Positions 33,254-42,128 of a DNA stretch of 64,000 nt are shown here, piece by piece. Within the stretch, counting starts at the first letter, position 1. Every line of letters begins with the position of its first letter. The DNA comes from Rhodobacterales bacterium (GTDB lineage: Bacteria > Pseudomonadota > Alphaproteobacteria > Rhizobiales > Stappiaceae), in assembly GCA_008107755.1 (NCBI GenBank), contig VIRH01000141.1, positions 124,001 to 188,000 on the forward strand, given 5' to 3'. The notes under the pieces are model-generated. The model was not told the DNA's origin and ran no database searches. It worked only from the letters and a program-made list of their open reading frames with translations. The position numbers were made by a program, and so were the translations under genes.

Positions 33254-34155
33254 CCTCGGCCCTTCGTCTTCGTTTTTCCAACAGCGGCGTTCTTCGAAAT
33301 GAAGTCGATGACCTTGCCCGCGACGTCAATTCCGGTCGCTTTCTCCACGCCTTCAAGACCGGGAGAGGAATTGACCTCCATGACCACGGGACCATGATTG
33401 GATCGCAGCATGTCGACACCGCAGACATTCAGGCCCATCGCCTTGGCAGCCCGAATCGCTGTGGAGCGTTCTTCCGGCGAGATCTTGATGGCCGCTGCGC
33501 TTCCGCCGCGGTGAAGATTGGATCGGAACTCTCCTTCCGCGCCCGTGCGTTTCATTGCGGCAATCACCTTGCCGCCGACCACCAGGGCGCGGATGTCGGT
33601 ACCGCCTGCTTCCTTGATGAACTCCTGCACAAGGATGTTGACGTTGGCCCCGCGGAAGGCCTCGATCACCGACTTGGCAGAACGTTCCGTGTCGGCAAGA
33701 ACCACCCCGATCCCCTGCGTGCCTTCGAGGAGCTTGATCACCACCGGCGCGCCGCCGGCGGTCGCCAGAACCTCCTCGGTCATTTTCGGGTCATGCGCGA
33801 AGGTCGTGACCGGCAGGCCGATGCCGTCGCGAGCCAGGAGCTGCATGGACCGCAGCTTGTCGCGCGAGCGGCCAATGGCAACGGATTCGTTGAGCGGGTA
33901 GACGCCCATCATCTCGAACTGTCGCAGCACCGCCAGACCATAGAAGGTCACGGACGCCCCGATCCTGGGAATGACAGCGTCAAATCCGGTCAGCTTGTTG
34001 CCGTTGTAGTAGATCTCCGGCCGGCGCGAGGCGATGTTCATGTAGCATCGCAGCGTGTTGATGATTTCGAGCTGATGACCGCTTTCCTCCGCCGCCTCCT
34101 TGAGGCGTCGGTGGGAGTATAGCTCCGGATTCCGTGCCATCATTGCAATCTTCAT
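33250..34155 (-). CDS. rimK: RimK-family alpha-L-glutamate ligase
   Basis: A 301-residue ATP-grasp enzyme. Landmarks: N-terminal MKIAMMARNPELYSHRRLKEA, YNGNKLTGFDAVIPRIGAS, the ATP-grasp centre PVVIKLLEGTQGIGVVLA, VQEFIKEAGGTDIRALVVGG, and the metal site VVMEVNSSPGLEGVEKATG (E-x-N). This is the canonical RimK, which adds glutamate residues to the C-terminus of ribosomal protein S6 in gamma-proteobacteria and influences the proteome in Pseudomonas. AAGGGAACAGG precedes the ATG. The gene before it encodes a RimB-type protease-like protein and the gene after it an AstE-like hydrolase. Confidence 0.95.
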   Translation of the reverse strand: MKIAMMARNPELYSHRRLKEAAEESGHQLEIINTLRCYMNIASRRPEIYYNGNKLTGFDAVIPRIGASVTFYGLAVLRQFEMMGVYPLNESVAIGRSRDKLRSMQLLARDGIGLPVTTFAHDPKMTEEVLATAGGAPVVIKLLEGTQGIGVVLADTERSAKSVIEAFRGANVNILVQEFIKEAGGTDIRALVVGGKVIAAMKRTGAEGEFRSNLHRGGSAAAIKISPEERSTAIRAAKAMGLNVCGVDMLRSNHGPVVMEVNSSPGLEGVEKATGIDVAGKVIDFISKNAAVGKTKTKGRG

Positions 34156-34251
34156 TGAACCTGTTCCCTTGATTGTGACGCCAGCTGAGGGTTACCGCAC
34201 GGGGGCCCGTGGATTGCTGCATTGCCCGTCTGCCGGGGTGTCGCCCCGGAC

Positions 34252-34725
34252 TTATTGTTTCGTAATCGGTGCCGGTTTTCCCGACAGGAACGAACGTCCG
34301 GCATCCACCAGCACATTGTGTCGCCGAATGGCCGTCCGCCCGAGAATCATGTCGAATCCCATGTTCGTCCGGTCCGCGAGCGACACATCGATCAGCCAGT
34401 GATGCTGTCCGAGGTTGAGATGGGTCCGGATGACGATCCTGCGCTCCGGAACGCCGCTCGTATTCTTGATGTCTCTTTGATCCAGAACCGGAACTTCCGC
34501 CCGGAAGTCGCTATGATGACGGGACGCGGGAACGCGAAAGCGTACCCATGTCCTGCCGTCGCGTTCGAAGACCTCCTGGTCCTCGGCGTGAAGTGCCGAG
34601 GTGCGTGCGCCGGTATCGATCTTGGCACTCATCTCGAAGATGCCCAGCTCCGGCAGGCTGACGATCTCACGCCATCCGATAATGTCGGCGGTCGTGAAGG
34701 GACGTGCCTTCTTGGCCCTTGTCAT
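34252..34725 (-). CDS. rimB: RimB-type retropepsin-like protein (ATP-dependent zinc protease family)
   Basis: A 157-residue protein of the family annotated as ATP-dependent zinc protease (DUF785), a retropepsin-like fold. The key motif KIDTGARTSALHA (about residues 36-48) has the D-T-G-A triad of aspartic proteases; RTAIRRHNVLVDAGRSFL closes the domain. In Pseudomonas this family is RimB of the rimABK operon, modulating RimK. Here it lies 96 bases upstream of rimK in the same direction, which supports that role. The zinc and ATP parts of the legacy name have no support in the sequence. Confidence 0.85.
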   Translation of the reverse strand: MTRAKKARPFTTADIIGWREIVSLPELGIFEMSAKIDTGARTSALHAEDQEVFERDGRTWVRFRVPASRHHSDFRAEVPVLDQRDIKNTSGVPERRIVIRTHLNLGQHHWLIDVSLADRTNMGFDMILGRTAIRRHNVLVDAGRSFLSGKPAPITKQ

Positions 34726-34856
34726 TCAGTGAAATCCTGGCGCCCCGTCAGGACCCGGTCCCGAACGACGTTGAGCCTGAAGCATTGCACGCGCACCCGG
34801 GCCGCGCAACATGGTTTGCACCTCATCCACGGCGATGCGATGGCCCGGCCCGCTGC

Positions 34857-35453
34857 TCATTCGCTCTTCCCGCGATAGGGGTTTTTCGGTTCCCTGTCCT
34901 GCGACAGGCTGCGCCGCGTGCGCTTCGTCAGGGCCTCGATCGCGTCCGCAAGGTGGACCTCGCCGATATTGTAATCGCCGCGCTCGACCCGGATCTTGTG
35001 CGCCTCCAGCATCACCTCCCCCATCGAGATGCCCTCGGGCGGCACGAACCGGTAGCTGGCGAGTTCAACCAGCAGGCCGAGCGGGTCGCGGAAGTAGATG
35101 GAATCCATGAAGCCGCGATCCTTCGGGCCGCTATGGGTTATGCCCCGTTCGTCCAGCCGTTCGACGACCTGCCGAAAAGTTGCCTGCGAAACGGCCAGGG
35201 CAAGGTGATGCACGCTGCCCATCGTTTGAGGCGCTGGCTCCGGATCTGCTTTCCGGTCCTCCCGCGTGAAGATCGTGATCAGTCGTCCGTCTCCCGGATC
35301 GAAGTAGAGGTGGCTCTGGTTTTCATCATCGAGGTTCGGTTGCTCGAACACGAAAGGCATGCCGAGCAAACCTTCCCAGAAATCGATGGATGTCTGCCTG
35401 TCGGCCCCCAACAGCGTGATGTGATGCACGCCCTGCGTCTGGATCTTCTGCAT
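34857..35453 (-). CDS. VOC-family (glyoxalase/dioxygenase fold) protein
   Basis: A 198-residue protein with two vicinal-oxygen-chelate repeats. The first carries GVHHITLLGADRQTSIDFW (H-H-I-T metal start) and the second SVHHLALAVSQATFRQVVERL with DSIYFRDPLGLLVELA (metal Glu in V-E-L-A). This is the pattern of ring-cleaving dioxygenase-like or glyoxalase-like enzymes related to PcpA/LinE, but substrate and reaction are not predictable. A C-terminal extension of about 45 residues (HKIRVERGDYNIGEVHL) is typical of the subgroup. A strong GGAGG lies ahead of the ATG. It is divergent from the following DMT transporter gene. Confidence 0.9.
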   Translation of the reverse strand: MQKIQTQGVHHITLLGADRQTSIDFWEGLLGMPFVFEQPNLDDENQSHLYFDPGDGRLITIFTREDRKADPEPAPQTMGSVHHLALAVSQATFRQVVERLDERGITHSGPKDRGFMDSIYFRDPLGLLVELASYRFVPPEGISMGEVMLEAHKIRVERGDYNIGEVHLADAIEALTKRTRRSLSQDREPKNPYRGKSE

Positions 35454-35633
35454 GTATCTCCTCCCTTGAGCGCACAGTTTAGGTGCGATCCGCAGCCAAA
35501 GGCAAACGGCAGGGCCTTTCCTTCACGGCGAAAAGCTCTAAGATCGGTAAAACACGCCGCGACTTCCCGCAGATCGCGCCCCGCGCCGCTTGTCCGGCCC
35601 GGGCCCTCCCGCCTGCTCCGTCCAGGAACCCGT

Positions 35634-36635
35634 ATGGATATGCCTCCCAAGTCCCCGGCCCCAGAAGAGGTGGCCGGCAATCCTGACCCCACCTCCGGCA
35701 ATGCCCTGACGCGCAAACTCGGCCGCATGACGGCGAACCTGCCGTCGAACACCATCGGCGCTCTGTGGATCCTGCTGGCTGCCTTCCTGTTCTCGATCAT
35801 GGTGACGCTGATCAAGTTCGTCGGACAGGACCTCAGCGTGTTTCAGATCCTGGTCATCCGCCAGGCGATCATGCTGCTCATCGTCGCGCCGAAGATCCTG
35901 CCCGGGCTGCCGACGTCGCTTTCCACCCCGCGCCCCGGCCTGCAGCTCATCCGCATCGTTGTGGCAGCGACCGCCATGCTGTGCGGCTTCACCGCGATCA
36001 TCGAACTTCCCATGGCCGACGCGACCGCGATCAGCTTTTCCAAGACGTTTTTCGTGACGATCTTCGCCATCTGGCTGCTCGGCGAAAAGGTCGGCGTGCA
36101 CCGCTGGGGCGCGACGATCATAGGGTTCCTCGGCGTTCTCCTGATGCTGCGCCCGCAAGGTGACGGCTTCATCGACCATTACGCCCTGCTCGCGATTGCC
36201 GGTGCGGCCTGCGCCGGCCTTGTCATGATCGTCGTCCGGGTACTGACACGCACAGACGCCCCCGTCACCATCCTCACCTACCAGGCCTTTGGTGTCGGCG
36301 TCCTGATGCTGGCGCCGGCGATCATGACCTGGCAAGCTCCGACATTGGCGGAATGGGGGCTTCTGATCCTGATCGGGATCGTCTCCTGGGCGGCGCAAAT
36401 GTCGAACATCCAGGCCTTCAAGGCGGGGGAAGCCACGGCAATCGCCTCGCTCGACTACACGAGGCTGCTTTATGCGACGATTTTCGGGGCGCTGATCTTC
36501 GGCAGCTGGCCGCGGACGGAAACCCTCATCGGGGCCGCAGTCATCATCGCGGCCTCCATCTACACGGTTCGCCGGGAAGCCAAGCGGGGACGCAAGCTCG
36601 TCCGCGCCGCCGATGGGCGCGGGTATTCCAACTAA
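35634..36635 (+). CDS. DMT-family (EamA) transporter, second copy
   Basis: A 333-residue ten-helix transporter with a hydrophilic leader of about 45 residues. Family landmarks match the transporter at 26.8-27.8 kb: FQILVIRQAIMLLIV, ELPMADATAISFSKTFFVTIFAIWLLGEKVGVHRW and IQAFKAGEATAIASLDYTRLLYATIFG. It probably exports small metabolites. The frame is open far upstream, but the ATG at 35634 with AGGAA 6 bases before it gives the right length and lies between it and the divergent VOC gene. The stop at 36635 is followed 18 bases later by the end of the convergent acyl-CoA ligase gene. Confidence 0.92.
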   Translation: MDMPPKSPAPEEVAGNPDPTSGNALTRKLGRMTANLPSNTIGALWILLAAFLFSIMVTLIKFVGQDLSVFQILVIRQAIMLLIVAPKILPGLPTSLSTPRPGLQLIRIVVAATAMLCGFTAIIELPMADATAISFSKTFFVTIFAIWLLGEKVGVHRWGATIIGFLGVLLMLRPQGDGFIDHYALLAIAGAACAGLVMIVVRVLTRTDAPVTILTYQAFGVGVLMLAPAIMTWQAPTLAEWGLLILIGIVSWAAQMSNIQAFKAGEATAIASLDYTRLLYATIFGALIFGSWPRTETLIGAAVIIAASIYTVRREAKRGRKLVRAADGRGYSN

Positions 36636-36653
36636 GGCCGCCAGACCCGGCCG

Positions 36654-38324
36654 TCAGGCGCTTTGCGTTTGCGTGTGCATCCTCTTGCGCGCCTCTTCCT
36701 CGACAAGCTCCTTCTTGGAGAGTTTGCCGACCATCGTTTTGGGCAGCTCGTCGCGGAATTCGAACTCCCTGGGGATCTCGATCGTCGAGAGATGCTGTTT
36801 CAGGAAGTCCTTCATGTCGCTCGCCGTCACGGTCTGCCCCTCCTTCAGCTTGATGAAGGCCTTGGGCGACTGACCACGATAGTCGTCCGGCACAGCGATG
36901 ACGATGGTCTCATCGACCGCCTCGCACTGGTAGATCGCCTCCTCGATGACGCGGGGATAGACATTGTAGCCCGAACACAGGATCAGATCCTTGATCCGGT
37001 CAACGAGGTAGAAGAAACCGTCCTCGTCTTCGTAGCCCACATCGCCGGTGTGCAGATAGCCGTCGGCGCAGATGGTCTCGGCCGTCGCGTCGTCGCGCTT
37101 CCAATAGCCCTTCATGACCTGCGGACCGTGGAGCAGCAATTCCCCCTTTTCGCCGCGCGGAACCTCCGACTTGCGGTCCTCGATATTGACGAAACGGGCG
37201 CTCGTTCCCGGAACCAGGCGACCGATCGACCCTGACCGGCTGGTCCTGTCGAGCGGATTGACTGCGGCAACCGGCGAGGTTTCCGTCAGGCCGTATCCTT
37301 CTGCGAGAACGCAGCCTGTCAGTTTTTCGAAGCTCTCCTTGACCTCGACCGGAAGCGGCGCCCCACCCGAAATGCACAGCCTGATGCTCGAAAGATCGTA
37401 ATTTGCGGTCAGCGGCGCGTTGTTGATGGCGGTGTAGATGGTCGGCACGCCCGGAAACAGAGTGACCTTCTTTCGTTTGACCGCATCCAGCAGGGCCTTG
37501 AGCTCGAAGCGGGGCTGCAGCACCATTTCCGCGCCCAGGATGATCGACAGGTTCTGCCCGACCGTCATTGCGAAGACGTGGAAGAAGGGCAGCACGCACA
37601 GCATTTTTTCCTGCCCCGGGACGGCCTGCTGAAAGACGCAGCGCATCTGCTCGATATTTGCCGAAAGGTTGCGGTGTGTCAGCATCGCGCCTTTGGGCAC
37701 TCCGGTCGTTCCGCCGGTGTACTGCAGAACCGCGACCGTGTTCTCGGCCTCGATTTCCACCGGGTCGGGCCGCGAGCCACGCGTCTGGAGGTCGTCGAAG
37801 GGGATATGCGCCTCGTCCTTGGGAACGTCAGCCAGTTCCTTGCGCTTGAACAGGCTGAAAAGGACCTTCTTGATCGCGGGCAGGCAGAACGTCATAGGGC
37901 AGACAATGATCCGGTCCAGGACCTTCTCCTTCCGCACCCGTTCCACCTTGTCGTAGATGATCTTGAGATCCATGGTCACCATGATGCGCACATCCGCATC
38001 CCGTGCCTGGAAGGCAAGCTCGCGCTCCACATAGAGCGGATTGAAGTTCACGACCGTTGCGCCGACCTTCAAGATCGCGAAATAGAAGATCGTATAGAAA
38101 GGGGTGTTGGGCAGGCACAGCCCGACATGAACCCCGGGGCCGACACCGATGGCCTGCAGGCCCGCCGCAGTCCTGTCGACCAGCTCGCCTATCTCGGCAT
38201 AGGTCCAGACCTTGCCCATGAAATCGGCTGCAGGCCGCGAGCCGAATTCGGCCACGCTGTCTTCAAGATATTCGTGCACCGGACGGGGCCTGAAAGCCGC
38301 GTTCCACTCCTCCGCAGTCGCCAT
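36654..38324 (-). CDS. fadD: long-chain fatty acid-CoA ligase (AMP-forming)
   Basis: A 556-residue ANL-superfamily adenylating enzyme. The AMP-binding signature YTGGTTGVPKGAMLTHRN (about 208-225), GYGLTETSP, the hinge DRIKDLILCSGYNVYP and the C-terminal catalytic Lys in LPKTMVGKLSKKEL are all intact. This is the pattern of FadD, which activates imported long-chain fatty acids at the inner membrane for beta-oxidation or lipid synthesis. The ATG at 38324 has GAGGAG about 7 bases upstream; open sequence further up adds about 48 improbable residues. Chain-length preference is not readable, and medium-chain substrates are possible. Confidence 0.93.
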   Translation of the reverse strand: MATAEEWNAAFRPRPVHEYLEDSVAEFGSRPAADFMGKVWTYAEIGELVDRTAAGLQAIGVGPGVHVGLCLPNTPFYTIFYFAILKVGATVVNFNPLYVERELAFQARDADVRIMVTMDLKIIYDKVERVRKEKVLDRIIVCPMTFCLPAIKKVLFSLFKRKELADVPKDEAHIPFDDLQTRGSRPDPVEIEAENTVAVLQYTGGTTGVPKGAMLTHRNLSANIEQMRCVFQQAVPGQEKMLCVLPFFHVFAMTVGQNLSIILGAEMVLQPRFELKALLDAVKRKKVTLFPGVPTIYTAINNAPLTANYDLSSIRLCISGGAPLPVEVKESFEKLTGCVLAEGYGLTETSPVAAVNPLDRTSRSGSIGRLVPGTSARFVNIEDRKSEVPRGEKGELLLHGPQVMKGYWKRDDATAETICADGYLHTGDVGYEDEDGFFYLVDRIKDLILCSGYNVYPRVIEEAIYQCEAVDETIVIAVPDDYRGQSPKAFIKLKEGQTVTASDMKDFLKQHLSTIEIPREFEFRDELPKTMVGKLSKKELVEEEARKRMHTQTQSA

Positions 38325-38611
38325 AGCGTTCTCCTCGGCGTCGTTATCGCACCCTGCGCTCATCCGGTTCCCTTTCCCGATCGTCCGCAAACACAAGGTT
38401 TTCAGACGATTTCCTCCCGGGGACCGATGCGCGCATGAAGCGTCACCTCTTTGGGTTACATCTGACATGACGCAACCTTCCGTTCACGTCAACTCGCGAC
38501 GTAACGACACCTTCCCGCTTTTTTTGCCAGCTGATCATGAGACACGAGATGGTGTTGCCGCACATTTTCTCAATATAAATGGCAATTCAGACGCTTATCG
38601 GGCAGCTGCCG

Positions 38612-39769
38612 TCATCGCTTCGGCCAGGCCCAGCGCGGCGCGTCCATGTCGTCCACCACGGTCTCCCCAAGTTCCTTTCTCAGGTTGTAGCGCATGCATC
38701 CGGGCGCGCCGGACAACGCGTCGACCAGTTCGGCCGCGTGGGAAACAACGATCACCTGCGTCTCCTCCGCAGCCTTTGCAATCAGCCGTGCCAATGGCTC
38801 CAGAAGCTCCGGATGGAGGCTCGTTTCCGGTTCGTTGAGCACCACCAGCGGCGCGGGCCGGGGCGACAGAAGTGCTGCCGCCAGCAGAAGATAGCGCAGC
38901 GTGCCATCGGACAGTTCCGCAGCGCGCAGTGGTCGAAGCAATCCCTTTTGCTGCATCAGCAACTCGAAATAGCCGTCAGTGACCACGATCCGGATCGAGG
39001 CACCGGGAAACGCGTCATCAATGGCTTCCTCAAGCGCGCGCTCGTCTCCAATCTCGAGAATCGTCTGAAGAGCGGCCGCCAGATCGCTGCCATCGCCGGA
39101 CAGAACCGGCGTGCGTGTGCCAATCTTCGGCGATCGCGACGGCGCATCCCGATCAGTGCGCAGATGATCATAGAAACGCCAGGCGCGCATGCGCTCACGC
39201 ATCACCAGCAGTTCCAGCCCGTCTTTCGGATCGGCCGCATGCGTCATCATGCTGTCGAAGCGCGCAAGGCTCTGCATGACGGGGATGCGCTGACCCTGTG
39301 CATTGAGAACCCGTACGGTTGGTCCGTTGCGGCCGGCGATCTCGTTCGACCGCGAGAGGCTTTCCCCCGCCCAGAGCGCTTCAGCCTTGATTTCCGGGTC
39401 CATCGCAAAGAACGACTCGCCCGCGTCCGCCGGCAGGCCCAGATCGATGGCATAGCCGTAATCCTCGTCGGCGAAACCGAGCTTCAGGCTGACCACGGAT
39501 TTTCGCAAGGTGCCCTGCACCGGCACCTCGCCGCGCTTCATGCTCCGCGAAAAAGCCTCCGGTCCGGCCCAGAGGGTCGATTGCAGTCCGCCTTCTGCCG
39601 CCAGAGACGCGATCGCCCTGCCCTGCGCCACCTCCGCCAGCAGGCGTATCGACCGGTAAAGGCTCGACTTGCCACTACCATTGGCACCGGTGACGAGCGT
39701 GATCCGGTCGAGAGGCAGAACCAGATCGCGCAAGGATCTGTAACCTGAAACGGCAAGAGTGAGGATCAT
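38612..39769 (-). CDS. AAA ATPase, RecF/OLD-like (AAA_21)
   Basis: A 385-residue SMC/RecF-like ATPase. It starts MILTLAVSGYRSLRD, has Walker A GANGSGKSSL (about 31-40), a signature ELSDGTLRYLLLAAALL and Walker B LVVLNEPETSLHPELLEPL, with an H-loop VVSHAAELV near the end. There is no Toprim nuclease domain, unlike OLD proteins. Many such genes sit in defence modules with a partner, but here the neighbours (acyl-CoA ligase and a small membrane protein) suggest no partner. The function is unknown. Confidence 0.9.
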   Translation of the reverse strand: MILTLAVSGYRSLRDLVLPLDRITLVTGANGSGKSSLYRSIRLLAEVAQGRAIASLAAEGGLQSTLWAGPEAFSRSMKRGEVPVQGTLRKSVVSLKLGFADEDYGYAIDLGLPADAGESFFAMDPEIKAEALWAGESLSRSNEIAGRNGPTVRVLNAQGQRIPVMQSLARFDSMMTHAADPKDGLELLVMRERMRAWRFYDHLRTDRDAPSRSPKIGTRTPVLSGDGSDLAAALQTILEIGDERALEEAIDDAFPGASIRIVVTDGYFELLMQQKGLLRPLRAAELSDGTLRYLLLAAALLSPRPAPLVVLNEPETSLHPELLEPLARLIAKAAEETQVIVVSHAAELVDALSGAPGCMRYNLRKELGETVVDDMDAPRWAWPKR

Positions 39770-39852
39770 GTCGTCCAGCGTCCAATGACTTGCGCCCGCG
39801 CCAAAACTGAGATTACTTCTCCTGGTAGAATTGCCAAGAGAAGGACACGGAA

Positions 39853-40395
39853 GTGTTTCATCCGAAAGATGCCGCCGAAGACACCCACGCAGTCAACCTC
39901 GCCATCCTGTTTTTCGCAGCCTTTGCCATCGGGCTGTCAATCTACTTTCATCATGACAGCGGGCTCAAGTATTGGCTGTTGAAAGCGTTTGGCGAATCCG
40001 GTCCCGGCAGAACGCTGGTCATCATCGATGACACACCCGATGGCGACAAGGCGGCAGCGCACTATCGGTCCGATCCGAGAAATACCCTCAAGAACATGGC
40101 CGCATGGGCCAATGAGAGAATATTGGTCGAATTCCAGCCGGCCGAGGGACCTGCCGAGGTTGTCGCCTTCAGGATGCAACCGTCAGAACTCATCCGGGAG
40201 ACGGACGGCGCGCTGCTGGTCACTTACCTGCCCCTCAACCCGAGAATAGCCTACCCCACCCATAGTCTGGCCAAATTCAGGCTCGACAGCCAGATCCTCT
40301 TGTGGAGCCTCGTCATCGGCTGCATCGTTCTGGTTCTGGCATGGCGTTCCGCACGCAAATGGCGCAGGTTCAGAACGGGCATGCGTCAGTACTGA
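39853..40395 (+). CDS. small bitopic membrane protein, function unknown
   Basis: A 180-residue protein I do not recognise. It has one hydrophobic segment near the start (NLAILFFAAFAIGLSIYF, about 15-32) and a second near the end (ILLWSLVIGCIVLVLAW), with about 115 hydrophilic residues between them and a basic tail RSARKWRRFR. By the positive-inside rule the middle domain should face the periplasm and both termini the cytoplasm. The start is a GTG at 39853 with AAGGA upstream. It is divergent from the AAA ATPase (83 bases) and convergent with ade, so it is probably a single-gene unit. Confidence 0.78.
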   Translation: MFHPKDAAEDTHAVNLAILFFAAFAIGLSIYFHHDSGLKYWLLKAFGESGPGRTLVIIDDTPDGDKAAAHYRSDPRNTLKNMAAWANERILVEFQPAEGPAEVVAFRMQPSELIRETDGALLVTYLPLNPRIAYPTHSLAKFRLDSQILLWSLVIGCIVLVLAWRSARKWRRFRTGMRQY

Positions 40396-40406
40396 GAAGC
40401 CGCCTG

Positions 40407-42128
40407 TCAGCTCCCCTGGTCCACCAGTTCGAACTTGTTGACGTCGAAGACGCCGAAATCGGTGATCTTCAGATGCGGGATCACCGGCAGCGGCAGGAAG
40501 GCGACCTGGAGGAACGGTTCGGCAAGTGTGCAGCCCAGCGCCTTTGCCTCTGCCCGAAGTTTCTCCAGAGACGTCTTCACGCTTTCGAACGACTCCAGGC
40601 TCATCAGACCGGCGAGCGGCAAGGCAAGCTCCGCCTTGACACCGTCCGCGTCCGCGACGGCAAAACCGCCCTTCATCTCGATCACCCGGTTGACCGCATG
40701 CGCCATGGCTTCCTCATCCGCGCCAACCACGCAGATGTTGTGACTGTCATGGCCGACGGAGGATGCAATCGCGCCTTTCTTCATGCCGAAGCCGTTGACG
40801 AAGCCGAGACCGATATTGCCCGTGCCCTTGTGCCGTTCCACGACAGCAACCTTGAGCACATCCTGATCCAGATCGGCCAGGGTCTTTCCGCCGGTTACGG
40901 GCAGGGTCCGTTTCAGATGCTCGGTGATGATCCTGCCCGGAACGACACCAATGACGTCCGCCTCGCTGTTGCGAGCCGGAATATCGAACTTCGCCGCCGT
41001 CACGGGACCTACCTTGACACTGTCCAGCCCCACCGGCTCGACTGCTCCCCGACGTGCAAAGGCCTCGTCATTTGCCAGAACGCCTCCGCAGATCACGTCC
41101 TTGACGCGGCATTCTGAAAAATCACTCAGGAGCACGATATCCGCGCGCCGGCCCGGCGCGATGATGCCCCGGTCCTTCAGCCCGAAGGCATTGGCGGCAG
41201 ACCAGCTTGCGGCCCGATAGGCATCAAGCGGCCGCCGACCCTTGGCGATCAGCCGCCGGATCATGCTGTCCAGATGCCCCTCCTCGGCGATGTCGAGCGG
41301 GTTGCGGTCGTCCGTGCACAGGGCGACGAAGGCGGAGACGTCCGGTGTCAGGATCGGAGCGAGCGCATCCAGATCCTTGGAGACCGAGCCTTCCCGCATC
41401 AGGATGACCATGCCCTTCGACAGTTTTTCCAGAGCCTCTTCCGCGCTTGTCGCTTCATGGTCCGTCCGGATCGCGGCTGACAGATAGCCGTTGAGCGCAA
41501 CCCCGCTCAGAAGCGGAGCGTGGCCGTCGATATGACCGTCCTGAAAGGCCGCGAGCTTCGCCAGCACCTTCGGATCCCGTGCCAGGACACCGGGAAAGTT
41601 CATGAATTCCGCAAGGCCGATCACGTTCGGATGGCCGCGAAACGGAAGCAGGTCTTCAATTTCAAGGCATGCACCCGCGGTCTCGAATGCGGTCGCCGGG
41701 ACGCAGGACGACAGGTTGACCTTCAGGTCCATGACCGTTTCCAGCGAGCTGTCCAGGAAATACCGGATGCCCTCCGCGCCGAGCACGTTGGCAATTTCAT
41801 GCGGGTCGCAAATCGCGGTGGTGACACCGCAGGGCAGAACACAGCGGTCAAATTCGAATGGCGTGACGAGAGACGATTCGACATGAAGATGCGTGTCGAT
41901 GAAGCCCGGCACGGCCGTCAGGCCGGTTCCATCCAGTTCGACCTCGCCGTCATACTCGCCATATGTCCCGACGATCCTGTCGCCGACGACGGCGATGTCG
42001 GTCGACACCATGGAGCCGTCCATCACGTTGAAGAGGCTGCAGTTCTTGACCACAAGATCCGCCGGGCGCTCGCCCGCGCCTGCCGCTATCGCCCGTTCCA
42101 GAAAAGCTTCGTCATGCTTGACCGGCAT
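40407..42128 (-). CDS. ade: adenine deaminase
   Basis: A 573-residue amidohydrolase of the Ade family, which converts adenine to hypoxanthine. The metal motif GFIDTHLHVESSLVTP (about 74-89), CDPHEIANVLG, DGHIDGHAPLLSGVAL, LCTDDRNPLDIAEEGHLD and the late HDSHNICVVGADEEAM are all characteristic. The length is normal. It acts in the cytoplasm in purine salvage and nitrogen use. The ATG at 42128 has AGGAG about 10 bases upstream. It ends only 11 bases from the convergent membrane protein gene. It is divergent from frcR, with about 430 bases between them. Confidence 0.95.
   Translation of the reverse strand: MPVKHDEAFLERAIAAGAGERPADLVVKNCSLFNVMDGSMVSTDIAVVGDRIVGTYGEYDGEVELDGTGLTAVPGFIDTHLHVESSLVTPFEFDRCVLPCGVTTAICDPHEIANVLGAEGIRYFLDSSLETVMDLKVNLSSCVPATAFETAGACLEIEDLLPFRGHPNVIGLAEFMNFPGVLARDPKVLAKLAAFQDGHIDGHAPLLSGVALNGYLSAAIRTDHEATSAEEALEKLSKGMVILMREGSVSKDLDALAPILTPDVSAFVALCTDDRNPLDIAEEGHLDSMIRRLIAKGRRPLDAYRAASWSAANAFGLKDRGIIAPGRRADIVLLSDFSECRVKDVICGGVLANDEAFARRGAVEPVGLDSVKVGPVTAAKFDIPARNSEADVIGVVPGRIITEHLKRTLPVTGGKTLADLDQDVLKVAVVERHKGTGNIGLGFVNGFGMKKGAIASSVGHDSHNICVVGADEEAMAHAVNRVIEMKGGFAVADADGVKAELALPLAGLMSLESFESVKTSLEKLRAEAKALGCTLAEPFLQVAFLPLPVIPHLKITDFGVFDVNKFELVDQGS

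Noticed and set aside
34704..36635. A 643-residue reading of the second DMT transporter
   Set aside because: The first 310 residues are an out-of-frame shadow of the VOC gene. The ATG at 35634 with a ribosome site gives a normal DMT length.
38612..40395. AAA ATPase plus membrane protein as an anti-phage defence system
   Set aside because: The genes are divergent rather than an operon, there is no nuclease or Toprim domain, no mobile-element context and no other defence gene nearby. Kept only as a weak finding.
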